A stretch of DNA of 43,130 bases, taken from Jeongeupia naejangsanensis. GTDB taxonomy: Bacteria > Pseudomonadota > Gammaproteobacteria > Burkholderiales > Chitinibacteraceae. Every line of letters begins with the position of its first letter. The first letter of the stretch is position 1. The notes under the pieces are model-generated. The model was given only the letters and a program-made list of their open reading frames with translations, had not been told where the DNA came from and searched no databases. The stretch covers positions 1 to 43,130 of the forward strand of contig NZ_JAESND010000014.1 of the NCBI RefSeq assembly GCF_016865585.1. Direction: 5' to 3'. Position numbers and translations under genes: made by a program. Of this stretch, positions 26,848 to 35,450 are shown piece by piece.

Positions 26848-27948
26848 ATGCGTGCAATGCGCACCCTGGCCGCGCTGGCCTGTTCACTCGCCTTGCGCGG
26901 CGTAGCGGCATCGGACAGCCGTATCAGCTTCCAGACCCCACAAACGCTGATCGCACAGGACATCGTCGATCTGCACACCTGGATCATGGTGATCATCATC
27001 GTGATCTTCGTCGCGGTCTTCGGCGTGATGTTCTACGCGGTGTTCCGCCATCGGAAATCGCTCGGCCACAAGGCACGCCCCTTCCACGAAAACACCACCG
27101 TCGAGGTGTTGTGGACAGTGATTCCGGCGCTGATCCTTGCGGTCATGGCGTGGCCGGCGGCCAAGGTCGTGCTGGCACAGAAGGACAGCCGCGGCGCGAC
27201 GATCACGATCAAGGCCACCGGCTACCAGTGGTTCTGGGGCTACGACTACGTCGATTACGGCTTCGGCTACAAGAGCAAGCTCGCCACGCCACGCAAACAG
27301 ATTGACAACGCCCAGGACAAGGATCCGCACTACCTGCTCGAGGTCGACGAGCCGCTGGTGGTGCCGGTCGGCCAGAAAGTCCGCATCCTGACCACCAGCA
27401 ACGACGTCATTCACTCATGGGCAATGCCGGCCTTCGGCGTCAAGCAGGACGCCATCCCCGGCTTCATCCGCGACACCTGGTTCAAGGCCGAGCGCGAAGG
27501 CACGTTCCGCGGCCAGTGTTCGGAGCTCTGCGGTCAGGACCACGGCTTCATGCCCATCGTCGTCAAGGTCGTCAGCGCAGCCAAATTCCAGGATTACGTC
27601 TCGCAGAAACAGGCGGCCGCCAAGGCATCCGCCGACGATCCGAACAAGATCTGGGCCATGGCCGACCTCGTTGCGCGCGGCCAGAAAGTTTACGAAGCCA
27701 ACTGCCAGGCTTGCCATCAGGCGAACGGCATGGGCAGCGGCCCCTTCCCGGCACTGGTGAATTCGAAGATCGCCACCGGCCCGGTACAAGGCCACCTGAG
27801 CATCGTCCTTCACGGCAAGAGCGCGATGCCGGCATGGCAGGGGCTGTCGGATACCGAGATCGCTGCGGTGATCACCTACGAACGCAACCACTTCAATCAC
27901 GTCGGCGACATCCTGCAGCCCAAGGACGTCAAGCTCGCCCGGAAGTAG
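26848..27948 (+). CDS. coxB: Cytochrome c oxidase subunit II with fused cytochrome c domain
   Basis: The 366-residue protein has a signal peptide, two membrane segments (about 42-66 and 86-108), and a CuA cupredoxin domain with HSWAMPAFGVK and CSELCGQDHGFM (two Cys, His and Met ligands). A C-terminal class I cytochrome c domain carries the heme motif CQACH at residues 286-290 and a Met ligand in SAMPAW. The fused heme makes this a caa3-type subunit II. It takes electrons from soluble cytochrome c and passes them to subunit I. The start at 26848 has CGGAGA upstream. It is first in the cox operon. Confidence 0.95.
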   Translation: MRAMRTLAALACSLALRGVAASDSRISFQTPQTLIAQDIVDLHTWIMVIIIVIFVAVFGVMFYAVFRHRKSLGHKARPFHENTTVEVLWTVIPALILAVMAWPAAKVVLAQKDSRGATITIKATGYQWFWGYDYVDYGFGYKSKLATPRKQIDNAQDKDPHYLLEVDEPLVVPVGQKVRILTTSNDVIHSWAMPAFGVKQDAIPGFIRDTWFKAEREGTFRGQCSELCGQDHGFMPIVVKVVSAAKFQDYVSQKQAAAKASADDPNKIWAMADLVARGQKVYEANCQACHQANGMGSGPFPALVNSKIATGPVQGHLSIVLHGKSAMPAWQGLSDTEIAAVITYERNHFNHVGDILQPKDVKLARK

Positions 27949-27976
27949 GCGCACCGTGACCCAGATGGAGAGAGCA

Positions 27977-29620
27977 ATGACCGCCTCGACCGAAACGCTG
28001 CATCTGCAGCACGCCGATCACCAGGCACACGCGGATGCCCACGGCTGGCGCCGCTGGCTGTACGCAACCAATCACAAGGACATTGGCACGCTGTACCTGT
28101 GGTTTTCATTCAGCATGTTCATGCTCGGCGGCACCATGGCACTCGGCATCCGCGCCGAACTGTTCCAGCCGGGACTGCAGTTCTGGCATCCCGAGTTCTT
28201 CAACCAGCTGACCACGCTGCACGGCATCATCATGGTGTTCGGTGCAATCATGCCGGCGTTCACCGGTCTGGCGAACTGGATGCTGCCGCTGATGCTCGGC
28301 GCGCCCGACATGGCGTTCGCGCGGATGAACAACTGGAGTTTCTGGCTGCTGCCGCCAGCGGCAGCGCTGCTGGTGATTTCGCTGTTCGTGCCCGGCGGTG
28401 CGCCCGCCGGCGGCTGGACGCTGTATCCGCCGCTGTCGATCCAGGCCGGCATGGGCATGGATCTGGCGATCTTCGCCATCCACCTGCTCGGGCTGTCGTC
28501 GATCATGGGCTCGATCAACATCGTCACCACGGTGCTGAACATGCGCGCACCGGGCATGACACTGCTGAAGATGCCGATGTTCGCCTGGACATCGCTGGTT
28601 ACCGCCTACCTGCTGATTGCGGTAGCCCCGGTGCTCGCCGGCGCGGTGACGATGCTGCTGACCGACCGCCACTTCGGCACCCACTTCTTCAAGGCCGCCG
28701 GTGGTGGCGATCCGGTCCTGTTCCAGCACATCTTCTGGTTCTTCGGCCACCCCGAGGTCTACATCATGGCGCTGCCCGCATTCGGCATCGTCAGCCAGAT
28801 CCTGCCGACCTTCGCGCGCAAGCCGCTGTTCGGCTACGTGTCGATGGTCTACGCGGTGTGCTCGATCGCCATCCTGTCGTTCATGGTCTGGGCCCACCAC
28901 ATGTTTGCCGTCGGCCTGCCGGCAACAGCGCAACTGTTCTTCATGTTCATGACCATGCTGATTGCGGTGCCGACCGGCGTGAAGGTGTTCAACTGGATCG
29001 CGACAATGTGGCAGGGCGAGATGACGTTCGAAACGCCGATGCTGTTCGCGATCGGCTTCGTCTGCCTGTTCACCGTCGGCGGTTTTTCCGGCCTCGTGTT
29101 GTCGATCGCGCCGATCGACATCCAGATGACCGACACCTACTACGTCGTCGCCCACTTCCACTACGTGCTGGTCGCCGGCGCGCTGTTCAGCCTGTTCGGT
29201 GCCACCTACTACTGGCTGCCGAAATGGACCGGCCAGATGTACAACGAAAAGCTCGGCAAGCTGCATTTCTGGTGGTCGATGATCTGGTTCAACGTCACCT
29301 TCTTCCCGATGCACTTCCTCGGCCTCGCCGGCATGCCGCGGCGCATCCCCGACTATCCGTTGCAGTTCACCGATTTCAACAGCGTCGCCAGCGTTGGCGC
29401 TTTCTGTTTCGGCCTCGGCCAGTTGCTCTTCCTCTACAACGTCATCAATACGATCCGCGGTGGCGCAGGTCGTGCGCCGGCACGGCCATGGGAGGGCGCC
29501 CATACGCTCGAATGGGAGGTCGCGTCGCCGGCACCGCACCACACTTGGGAAATGCCGCCCGACGAGGCACTGGTGAAAAAAGGCCTGCGTGCACAATTGC
29601 TGGATCAGGACCATGAGTAA
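27977..29620 (+). CDS. coxA: Cytochrome c oxidase subunit I
   Basis: The 547-residue heme-copper oxidase core has about 12 membrane segments. Heme and CuB ligands are visible: LTTLHGIIMVFG (low-spin heme His), FWFFGHPEVYIMALPAFG (CuB His and the cross-linked Tyr), WAHHMF (two CuB His) and VVAHFHYVLV (heme His pair). The PEVY motif with Glu in FGHPEVY marks an A-type oxidase. ATG at 27977 is chosen because GGAGAGA lies just upstream; GTG at 27956 or ATG at 27965 would add seven or four residues. Its last eight bases overlap the next small gene. Confidence 0.96.
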   Translation: MTASTETLHLQHADHQAHADAHGWRRWLYATNHKDIGTLYLWFSFSMFMLGGTMALGIRAELFQPGLQFWHPEFFNQLTTLHGIIMVFGAIMPAFTGLANWMLPLMLGAPDMAFARMNNWSFWLLPPAAALLVISLFVPGGAPAGGWTLYPPLSIQAGMGMDLAIFAIHLLGLSSIMGSINIVTTVLNMRAPGMTLLKMPMFAWTSLVTAYLLIAVAPVLAGAVTMLLTDRHFGTHFFKAAGGGDPVLFQHIFWFFGHPEVYIMALPAFGIVSQILPTFARKPLFGYVSMVYAVCSIAILSFMVWAHHMFAVGLPATAQLFFMFMTMLIAVPTGVKVFNWIATMWQGEMTFETPMLFAIGFVCLFTVGGFSGLVLSIAPIDIQMTDTYYVVAHFHYVLVAGALFSLFGATYYWLPKWTGQMYNEKLGKLHFWWSMIWFNVTFFPMHFLGLAGMPRRIPDYPLQFTDFNSVASVGAFCFGLGQLLFLYNVINTIRGGAGRAPARPWEGAHTLEWEVASPAPHHTWEMPPDEALVKKGLRAQLLDQDHE

Positions 29621-29714
29621 GAACGTCCGTACCGCCCTCCTGCTTGCCGCACTAGCGCTGGCCTTCTTCGTGGCCGTGATCGTCCGGCAGCTCATGTACG
29701 GGTTGCCGGGATGA
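29613..29714 (+). CDS. 33-residue single-span membrane protein in the cox operon
   Basis: ATG at 29613 opens a 33-codon frame ending in TGA at 29712-29714. The product begins MSKNVRTALLLAALALAFF and has one hydrophobic helix (about residues 8-24) followed by a short basic tail and YGLPG. It overlaps coxA by eight bases and ctaG by four (ATGA), so its translation is coupled on both sides. Small proteins of this size are annotated between coxA and ctaG in related betaproteobacteria as oxidase assembly proteins; that role is from context, not from any motif. It is short enough for gene finders to miss. Confidence 0.75.
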   Translation: MSKNVRTALLLAALALAFFVAVIVRQLMYGLPG

Positions 29715-30214
29715 ACGCCGTCGCGCACGGCGCCAACCGTCGCACGGCGATCCGCCTCGGGCTCGTTGCGCTGGCCATGTTCAGCTTCGGCTACGTGCTG
29801 GCACCGTTCTACGACGTGCTGTGCCGGGCCATCGGTCTCGACCGGGCACGCCCCGAATTCGCCACGGCGATTCCGACCGCATTGCGGCTCGAGTTTGACA
29901 CCAACGTCGCCGATGGGCTGCCGGTCACGATCGAAACGCTCGACCGCGTTGTCGCCGCCAAGGCCGGTGGTCTCGTCAAGGCGCGCTTCCGTATCGCGAA
30001 CACCGGCGACCAGCCACTGACGATTCGCGCGATTCCGAGTTTCGCGCCGGTACGTGCCGCCGGGCTGCTGCAAAAGCTCGAATGCTTCTGTTTCGACGCA
30101 CTCAAGCTGGCGCCGCACGAAACACGCGACGTCACCGTCGTGCTGCTGGTCGCGAAGGCGCTGCCCGAAGAGCTCGGTGCCGCCACGCTGTCGTATACGT
30201 TGCAGCCGGCATGA
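29711..30214 (+). CDS. ctaG: Cytochrome c oxidase assembly protein Cox11/CtaG (copper delivery to CuB)
   Basis: A 167-residue Cox11-family protein. One N-terminal membrane segment (about 13-32), YDVLCRAIG, and a periplasmic immunoglobulin-like domain carry the copper-binding ECFCF motif (about residues 124-128). These proteins insert copper into the CuB site of subunit I. It is somewhat shorter than many homologues but keeps both metal cysteines. Its start overlaps the 33-residue gene and its stop overlaps the DUF2970 gene, both by ATGA. Confidence 0.93.
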   Translation: MNAVAHGANRRTAIRLGLVALAMFSFGYVLAPFYDVLCRAIGLDRARPEFATAIPTALRLEFDTNVADGLPVTIETLDRVVAAKAGGLVKARFRIANTGDQPLTIRAIPSFAPVRAAGLLQKLECFCFDALKLAPHETRDVTVVLLVAKALPEELGAATLSYTLQPA

Positions 30215-30396
30215 AAGCGGCGATCAAGGCGGTACTGGCCGGTTTCTTCGGTGTCCGGGGTCGCAAGGGCGCCGAGTCGGCCAAGCTCAAACCGGGTACC
30301 GTGATTGCAACGGCGCTGATCGTCGCACTGGTGATGATTTTGTTGATTCTGCTGCTGGTCCGCGTGCTGGTCAGCAGCCAAGGAGGTGGAGGATGA
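30211..30396 (+). CDS. DUF2970-family small membrane protein
   Basis: The 61-residue product starts MKAAIKAVLAGFFGVRGRKG, followed by one strong membrane helix (about 30-53). It matches the DUF2970 family, which sits between ctaG and coxC in many beta- and gammaproteobacterial cox operons. Its function is not established. Four-base overlaps on both sides (with ctaG and coxC) show translational coupling. Confidence 0.85.
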   Translation: MKAAIKAVLAGFFGVRGRKGAESAKLKPGTVIATALIVALVMILLILLLVRVLVSSQGGGG

Positions 30397-31262
30397 ACGT
30401 CGAAAACGGGGTGCACGACGCGCACTATTTCGTGCCGGCGCCATCGCGCTGGCCCATCGTCGGATCGCTGGCGCTGTTCCTGATGGCCCTGGGCACAGCG
30501 TTCTGGATCAACAGGGTTCCCGGCGGCAACTGGGCCCTGCTGGCAGGAACGCTGGTGCTCGTGTGGATGCTGTTCGGCTGGTTTGGTGACGTCATCCGCG
30601 AATCGCAGGCGCACTCCTACGGTCTGCAGGTCGACCATTCGTTCCGCTGGGGAATGAGCTGGTTCATCTTTTCCGAGGTGATGTTCTTTGCCGCCTTCTT
30701 CGGCGCACTGTTCTACACCCGGGTGATCTCGGTACCCGAACTCGGATTTTTCTCGGGAACGCACGAGTTGCTGTGGCCCGGCTTCGCCGCCGACTGGCCT
30801 GCCGCGACGGCGCCAAAGCTCGATGCGCCGTATCAGGCGATGGCAGCCGTCGGCATTCCGGCCACCAACACCGCCATCCTGCTCACCTCCGGTGTCACGC
30901 TCACTTGGGCGCACTGGGGCATGGTCGAGAACCGTCGCACCCAGCTGAAAATCGGCCTGGCGCTGACCGTGCTGCTCGGCGTGATCTTCCTTTGCCTGCA
31001 GGCCTACGAGTATCACCATGCATGGGAAAAGATGGGGCTGACGCTCGCGTCGGGCGCCTATGGCGCGACGTTCTACATGCTGACCGGCTTTCACGGCATG
31101 CACGTGCTGGTCGGCACGATCATGCTGGCGACGATGCTGGTTCGCGTCCTGCGGGGCCACTTCAGCACCGAGCACCATTTCGGTTTCGAAGCCGCTGCGT
31201 GGTACTGGCACTTCGTCGATGTCGTGTGGCTGCTGCTGTTCGTTTTCGTTTACTGGCTGTAG
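30393..31262 (+). CDS. coxC: Cytochrome c oxidase subunit III
   Basis: The 289-residue protein has seven membrane segments, as expected. Typical motifs are HSYGLQVDHSFRWGMSWFIFSEVMFF, split over helix III, GFHGMHVLVGTIML and AAAWYWHFVDVVWLLLFVFVYW at the C-terminus, with the conserved Glu in FSEVMFF. Subunit III stabilises subunit I and proton uptake. AGGAGGTGGAGG precedes the start at 30393, a very strong ribosome-binding site that lies inside the DUF2970 coding end. It is followed by an antisense-oriented small gene. Confidence 0.96.
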   Translation: MNVENGVHDAHYFVPAPSRWPIVGSLALFLMALGTAFWINRVPGGNWALLAGTLVLVWMLFGWFGDVIRESQAHSYGLQVDHSFRWGMSWFIFSEVMFFAAFFGALFYTRVISVPELGFFSGTHELLWPGFAADWPAATAPKLDAPYQAMAAVGIPATNTAILLTSGVTLTWAHWGMVENRRTQLKIGLALTVLLGVIFLCLQAYEYHHAWEKMGLTLASGAYGATFYMLTGFHGMHVLVGTIMLATMLVRVLRGHFSTEHHFGFEAAAWYWHFVDVVWLLLFVFVYWL

Positions 31263-31266
31263 CGCA

Positions 31267-31464
31267 TCAGGCGCCGTTCGGCCGCCACCAGCCGAAGTAG
31301 TAACCGATCAGCAGCAGACCAAACAAGCCGATCGACAACGCCACGCGCCATGTCAGCGATCTCACCAGCTTGGGCGAACCCGCCGGGCCTCGAACCAGCT
31401 GCAGCATGGCGCGACCGAGCAACAGCACGATGACGAGCAACAGCAAGATGGCGACCAGCTTCAT
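31267..31464 (-). CDS. DUF2909-family twin-transmembrane small protein
   Basis: The 65-residue product has two hydrophobic segments (about 3-22 and 41-60) and ends in YYFGWWRPNGA. This matches the DUF2909 (twin transmembrane) family, commonly found on the opposite strand between coxC and surf1 in betaproteobacteria. Its start codon at 31464 shares the CATG with a possible surf1 start at 31463. Function unknown; the location suggests a link to oxidase assembly. It runs convergent with coxC, with only four bases between the stops. Confidence 0.82.
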   Translation of the reverse strand: MKLVAILLLLVIVLLLGRAMLQLVRGPAGSPKLVRSLTWRVALSIGLFGLLLIGYYFGWWRPNGA

Positions 31465-31486
31465 GGATACTCCGGCTTCGGCAACG

Positions 31487-32149
31487 ATGTGTACTGACGT
31501 TAGCACACGGCGCTTCCGCGCGGCGCAGGCCATGCTTGGCGGGCTGGTGCTGCTGACGCTGCTGCTTGGTGCGTGGCAGTGCCAGCGAGGAATGGCCAAA
31601 CTGGCGCTGGCTGCTGCGGCCAGCGACGCCCAGCGCCAAGCTCCGGCAGCGTGGTCCGGCGGCGCTTTGCCTCCCGTGGGGACGCGAATCCTCCCGAAGG
31701 GAAACTGGGTACCCGAGCATGCCTTCGTTCTGGCACCACGTTCGCGACAGGGGCAACCCGGTGTCGAAGTCATTACCCCTTACAGGCTGAACGACGGCGA
31801 GACCCTGCTGGTCAACCGTGGCTGGCTCGCCGAAGGACGCGCGATGCCTGCGTTGCCGTCAGCCACTCCGACCGTCGAGCTGGCCCCCTGGCCACGCTTC
31901 ATCACGCTCGGTCCCACCCTGCCTGAAGGCAACCGTTTCCAGCACGTCGACCCCGACGCCTACGCACGCTGGCGTGGCGGTTCCCGTCCGGTCGGTTACG
32001 CCTACGCTGTCGCGTCACCGGGGCTGATCGTCGACCTGCCCCGGCCTTACCTCAATGCCGAGCGCCATTTCGCCTACATGGCCAGCTGGTGGGGCATGAC
32101 GCTGGCCGGTGCGGCGCTGTGTTGGCGTTTTCGCAAGGAGACGAAATGA
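31487..32149 (+). CDS. SURF1-family cytochrome oxidase biogenesis protein
   Basis: The 220-residue product has an N-terminal membrane segment (about 13-30, ending LGAWQCQRG) and a C-terminal one (about 195-212, YMASWWGMTLAGAALCW). Between them lie the SURF1 motifs GNWVPEHAFVLAPRSRQGQPGVEV (in blocks), LLVNRGWLAEG and VGYAYAVASPG. Surf1 binds heme a and helps deliver it to subunit I. ATG at 31487 puts the membrane segment at the usual place; ATG at 31463 would add eight residues and overlap the divergent DUF2909 start. The stop overlaps the next start by four bases. Confidence 0.9.
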   Translation: MCTDVSTRRFRAAQAMLGGLVLLTLLLGAWQCQRGMAKLALAAAASDAQRQAPAAWSGGALPPVGTRILPKGNWVPEHAFVLAPRSRQGQPGVEVITPYRLNDGETLLVNRGWLAEGRAMPALPSATPTVELAPWPRFITLGPTLPEGNRFQHVDPDAYARWRGGSRPVGYAYAVASPGLIVDLPRPYLNAERHFAYMASWWGMTLAGAALCWRFRKETK

Positions 32150-32658
32150 ATCCAGACCGTGGAAACCGCCAGCAACGGGGCCGGCATGTGCTGCTGGCGC
32201 TATTCGCACTGAGCGCGTTGCCGATCATTGCAGCCCAGCTTGCCTACGACCACTGGCGCCCCGCCGGCGGCAGGACCTTCGGCGAGCTGATCGCCAAACC
32301 CGTCGCCAGCAACGCCGCCCGCTGGCGGCTGGCGGCCGTGGGGGCCGACGGATGTGGCGAGCAGACACAGGCATTGCTTTTCTCTGCCGGCCAGCTGCAA
32401 AGGGCCCAGGGCGAAGCGTCGCGACGGCTTGAAACAGCGACGACCGCGCCGTGCCGATCCGCGCTCGTACTCGGCGACCACCCGCTGCTGGCGCAAGCCG
32501 GGCTGTATCTGATCGATCCGAACGGCAATGCGGTGCTGCGCTACCGGCCTGATCAGCTCGGCAACGTCGAAGGCCGCAAACGGGCCTTGCAGGAAATCAG
32601 CAAGCTGCTCAAACAGAATCGCGGCCTTGGCGGGAGGGAAACATGGCAAAGCACCTGA
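32146..32658 (+). CDS. Sco/thioredoxin-like membrane-anchored protein of the cox operon
   Basis: The 170-residue product has one N-terminal membrane segment (about 14-33) and a periplasmic domain. LYLIDPNGNAVLRYRPD near residue 128 resembles the Sco/thioredoxin-like fold. Homologues that I recall from betaproteobacterial cox operons carry a C-x3-C pair; here the matching place reads C-G-E-Q-T, so the second Cys is absent, although one further Cys occurs in APCRSALVLG. Its function is unproven. It is coupled to surf1 (ATGA) and overlaps ctaA by 16 bases. Confidence 0.7.
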   Translation: MNPDRGNRQQRGRHVLLALFALSALPIIAAQLAYDHWRPAGGRTFGELIAKPVASNAARWRLAAVGADGCGEQTQALLFSAGQLQRAQGEASRRLETATTAPCRSALVLGDHPLLAQAGLYLIDPNGNAVLRYRPDQLGNVEGRKRALQEISKLLKQNRGLGGRETWQST

Positions 32659-33659
32659 ACCTGACCAGAGTCCTGCTGCTTATCAGCCTGCTGTGGACGC
32701 TGGGGCTGATCATGCTCGGCGCCTGGGTCCGGCTGCACGATGCCGGACTCGGTTGCCCTGACTGGCCCGGTTGCTATGGCCGGATCACGCCCCCCGAAGC
32801 CGCGCACGAGATCGCCCACGCCGAACGTCATTTCGGTGGTGATGTCAACCCGGGCAAGGGCTGGAAGGAAATGATCCACCGCTACGCTGTGGGCGGCTAC
32901 GGCCTGCTGCTGCTGCTGACCTGTGCACTGCTCTGGCGCCAGCGCCGCCAGCACGCGCTGCCGGCCTGGCTGGTGCTCGCGCCGCTGGCAGTACTGGTGT
33001 TCCAGGCACTGCTCGGCATGTGGACGGTCACGCTGAAGCTGATGCCCGCCGTCGTGACGGCACACCTGCTGGGCGGGATGAGCCTGCTGGCACTGCTTGC
33101 GGCGCTGGCGGCGCGCGACACGCTTGCGCCGCTCCAACCGCAACGCGGACTGACCCTGCTCGCAACGACTGCCCTGCTGCTTTGCATCGCGCAAATCGCG
33201 CTCGGCGGCTGGGTTTCGAGCAACTATGCCGCGCTGGCCTGCAATGGTTTCCCGGCCTGTCAGGGCGGCTTTGCACCACCACCCGGTCTGGCGGAAGCGC
33301 TGCGGCCCGATCGCGCACTGGGCCTTGGTGCCGACGGCCAGCCGCTGTCGATCGATCATCTCGCCGCCATCCACTGGCTGCACCGGCTTGGCGCGTTGCT
33401 GCTGAGCCTGGCCATCGTGCTGACGCTGTGGCGCAGCTGGCGGATCGCCCCGCGGCATGCCGCGCTGCTGTTGTCGGCCCTGCTGCTGCAAGTGCTGCTG
33501 GGTGTCGCCAACGTCGAGTTCGGCTTGCCGCTACCGCTGGCCGTCGCCCACAACGGCGGCGCAGCACTGCTGTTGATCGTACTGACCACCCTTGTCGTCC
33601 GTTGCCGTCAGGAGGCCCGCCATGCTGAGCCGTTCACTCGCCTTTCCTTCTCTCGCTGA
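32643..33659 (+). CDS. ctaA: Heme A synthase (CtaA/Cox15)
   Basis: The 338-residue protein has about eight membrane segments. Conserved features are GAWVRLHDAGLGCPDWPGCYG and WKEMIHRYAVGGYG in the first half, LPAVVTAHLL-type His, CNGFPACQGG in the middle, IHWLHRLGALLL and VAHNGGAALLL in the second half. Four His residues bind the two hemes, and the paired cysteines match the disulfide-forming loops of many bacterial CtaA proteins. It oxidises heme O to heme A. GGAGGGAAAC precedes the start. It overlaps ctaB by 38 bases. Confidence 0.94.
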   Translation: MAKHLNLTRVLLLISLLWTLGLIMLGAWVRLHDAGLGCPDWPGCYGRITPPEAAHEIAHAERHFGGDVNPGKGWKEMIHRYAVGGYGLLLLLTCALLWRQRRQHALPAWLVLAPLAVLVFQALLGMWTVTLKLMPAVVTAHLLGGMSLLALLAALAARDTLAPLQPQRGLTLLATTALLLCIAQIALGGWVSSNYAALACNGFPACQGGFAPPPGLAEALRPDRALGLGADGQPLSIDHLAAIHWLHRLGALLLSLAIVLTLWRSWRIAPRHAALLLSALLLQVLLGVANVEFGLPLPLAVAHNGGAALLLIVLTTLVVRCRQEARHAEPFTRLSFSR

Positions 33660-34521
33660 CTTCTGGCAGCTCGGCAAACCGCGCGTCGTCGCGCTGATCG
33701 TTTTCTGCGCGGCCGTCGGCATCCTGCTGGCTGCGCCCTCTCAGGCCGACTGGCCGCGGCTGTTGCTGTCGCTGGCCGGCATCGGCCTGGTGGCCATGGG
33801 CGCCGCGGCGGCCAACTGCCTGTTTGAACGGGACCGCGATGCCGTGATGCGGCGCACTTCCGCGCGGCCGCTGGTGCGCGGCAGCCTCGGCCAGCCGGAA
33901 GCCGCCGCTTACGCAGTGATGCTGACCGTCAGCGGCCTGTGGCTGCTTCTGCAGTTCGCCAACCCGCTGACCACCGGGCTGACGCTCGCAACCTTCTTCG
34001 GTTACGCCATCGTCTACACGCGCTGGCTCAAGCCGGCGACACCGCAAAACATCGTCATCGGAGGTGCTGCCGGCGCCATGCCGCCGGTCCTTGGCTGGGC
34101 CGCCGTCAGCGGTACCATTCCGGCCGAAGCCGCCGTGCTGTTCCTGATCATCTATGCCTGGACGCCCCCGCACTTCTGGGCGCTGGCACTGTACCGCCGA
34201 GATGATTACGCCCGTGCCGGCCTGCCGATGCTGCCGGTCACGCACGGCGCGGCCTTCACCCGGCTGTCGATCCTGCTGTATGCGCTGGTCCTGTTCGCGG
34301 TCGCCCTGCTGCCATTCGTGATCCGGCTGTCGGGCTGGCTTTACCTGCTTGCGGCGTGCTGGCTCGGCGCCGGCTTCGTCATGCGTGCGTGGCGGCTGTA
34401 TCGCGCCGAAGAGGCGCAAAGCGACGCCCAGGCACGCGGCCTGTTCCGTTTCTCGATCGCCTACCTCACCTGGCTGTTTGGTGCGCTGCTGCTCGACCGG
34501 GCGGTGCAGTGGCTCTGGTAA
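33622..34521 (+). CDS. ctaB: Protoheme IX farnesyltransferase (heme O synthase)
   Basis: A 299-residue UbiA-family prenyltransferase with about nine membrane segments. The first polyprenyl-diphosphate motif reads NCLFERDRDAVMRRTSARPL, with Glu at the place of the first Asp of the E. coli NxxxD motif. The second region has IYAWTPPHFWALALYRRDDY. It adds farnesyl to heme B to give heme O, the CtaA substrate. ATG at 33622 has AGGAGG eight bases upstream and lies inside the ctaA coding end. It is the last gene of the cox cluster before the terminator; a sco gene, which often follows, is not present here. Confidence 0.94.
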   Translation: MLSRSLAFPSLADFWQLGKPRVVALIVFCAAVGILLAAPSQADWPRLLLSLAGIGLVAMGAAAANCLFERDRDAVMRRTSARPLVRGSLGQPEAAAYAVMLTVSGLWLLLQFANPLTTGLTLATFFGYAIVYTRWLKPATPQNIVIGGAAGAMPPVLGWAAVSGTIPAEAAVLFLIIYAWTPPHFWALALYRRDDYARAGLPMLPVTHGAAFTRLSILLYALVLFAVALLPFVIRLSGWLYLLAACWLGAGFVMRAWRLYRAEEAQSDAQARGLFRFSIAYLTWLFGALLLDRAVQWLW

Positions 34522-34535
34522 GCGATCCGAAACGA

Positions 34536-34565
34536 AAAAAAAGCGCCCGTCCGGGCGCTTTTTTC
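34536..34565. terminator. Bidirectional terminator between ctaB and uppP
   Basis: AAGCGCCCG (34541-34549) and CGGGCGCTT (34552-34560) form a 9-bp stem with A-run before and T-run after it. It can end both the cox operon and the convergent uppP transcript. Confidence 0.9.
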
Positions 34566-34578
34566 ATGTGCGGACGAA

Positions 34579-35403
34579 TCAGACCGTCCAGTCGACAATG
34601 CCGGTGTACCACGTCAGCAGCACCAGCAGGCCGAACGCGATCCGGTACCACGCGAACGGGATGAACGTGTGTGTCGAGATGAAGCGAAGCAGGGCGCGGA
34701 CGGCGATGAAGGCGAACACGAACGACGCGAAAAAGCCCACGGCAAACACGCCGAAATCGGCCATCTCCAGTGCATGGCGATACTTGAGCAGGCTGTAGAT
34801 CGACGCGGCGCCAAGCGTGGGGATGCCGAGGAAGAACGAGAACTCGGTCGCCGCCTTGCGCGACAGGCCGAGGAAAAGGCCGCCGATGATCGTGGCACCG
34901 GAGCGGCTCGTGCCCGGAATCAGCGCCAGACACTGGGCCAGACCGACCAGCAGTGCATCTTTCAGGCTCAGCTCGTCGACCGTCTGCACACGCACAGTAT
35001 GCTGGCGCTTTTCGGCCCACAGAATGATCAGGCCACCGACGATGAAGGCCGTCGCAACCGGGATCGGCGCGAACAGATGCGCCTTGATCGTCTTGTTCAA
35101 CAGCAAACCGATGATCGCCGCAGGAATGAAGCCGATCACCACGGCCAGCGCCAGATTGCGTGCCGCACCGGGCCGTACCGCACCGCTCAGGGTTGCGCCG
35201 ATCTTGGCACGGTATTCCCAGACCACCGCCAGCATTGCGCCGAGCTGGATGAATATCTCGTAGACGTCACGCTTGTCCTTGGACAGGAAATCCAGCAGGT
35301 CTCCGGTCAGGATCAGGTGGCCGGTGCTCGAGATCGGCAGGAACTCGGTGATCCCTTCGACGGCGCCCATGATCAGCGATTTGAGCAGCAGAACGATATC
35401 CAT
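34579..35403 (-). CDS. uppP: Undecaprenyl-diphosphatase (UppP/BacA)
   Basis: The 274-residue membrane protein has about eight hydrophobic segments. The two active-site repeats are [18 protein letters not shown] (about residues 16-33) and [19 protein letters not shown] (about 160-178); both keep the Glu, Ser and Arg residues. It dephosphorylates undecaprenyl diphosphate to recycle the lipid carrier for peptidoglycan and other glycans, and gives bacitracin tolerance when overproduced. ATG at 35403 gives [17 protein letters not shown], the normal family start. It is monocistronic. Confidence 0.96.
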   Translation of the reverse strand: MDIVLLLKSLIMGAVEGITEFLPISSTGHLILTGDLLDFLSKDKRDVYEIFIQLGAMLAVVWEYRAKIGATLSGAVRPGAARNLALAVVIGFIPAAIIGLLLNKTIKAHLFAPIPVATAFIVGGLIILWAEKRQHTVRVQTVDELSLKDALLVGLAQCLALIPGTSRSGATIIGGLFLGLSRKAATEFSFFLGIPTLGAASIYSLLKYRHALEMADFGVFAVGFFASFVFAFIAVRALLRFISTHTFIPFAWYRIAFGLLVLLTWYTGIVDWTV

Positions 35404-35444
35404 ACGGTGGCAATGCCCTTGTGTGCAGGTCGGCAAGAGCGCGC

Positions 35445-35450
35445 ATTATA
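35445..35450 (-). promoter_or_regulatory. Candidate -10 element of uppP
   Basis: A perfect TATAAT on the minus strand lies 42 bases upstream of the uppP start. No clear -35 is seen at the usual distance. Confidence 0.45.

Noticed and set aside
32643-32658. Overlap of the Sco-like gene and ctaA as a possible frameshift or fusion
   Set aside because: Both genes have intact ends and ctaA has its own ribosome-binding site and the usual start, so it is normal operon overlap.
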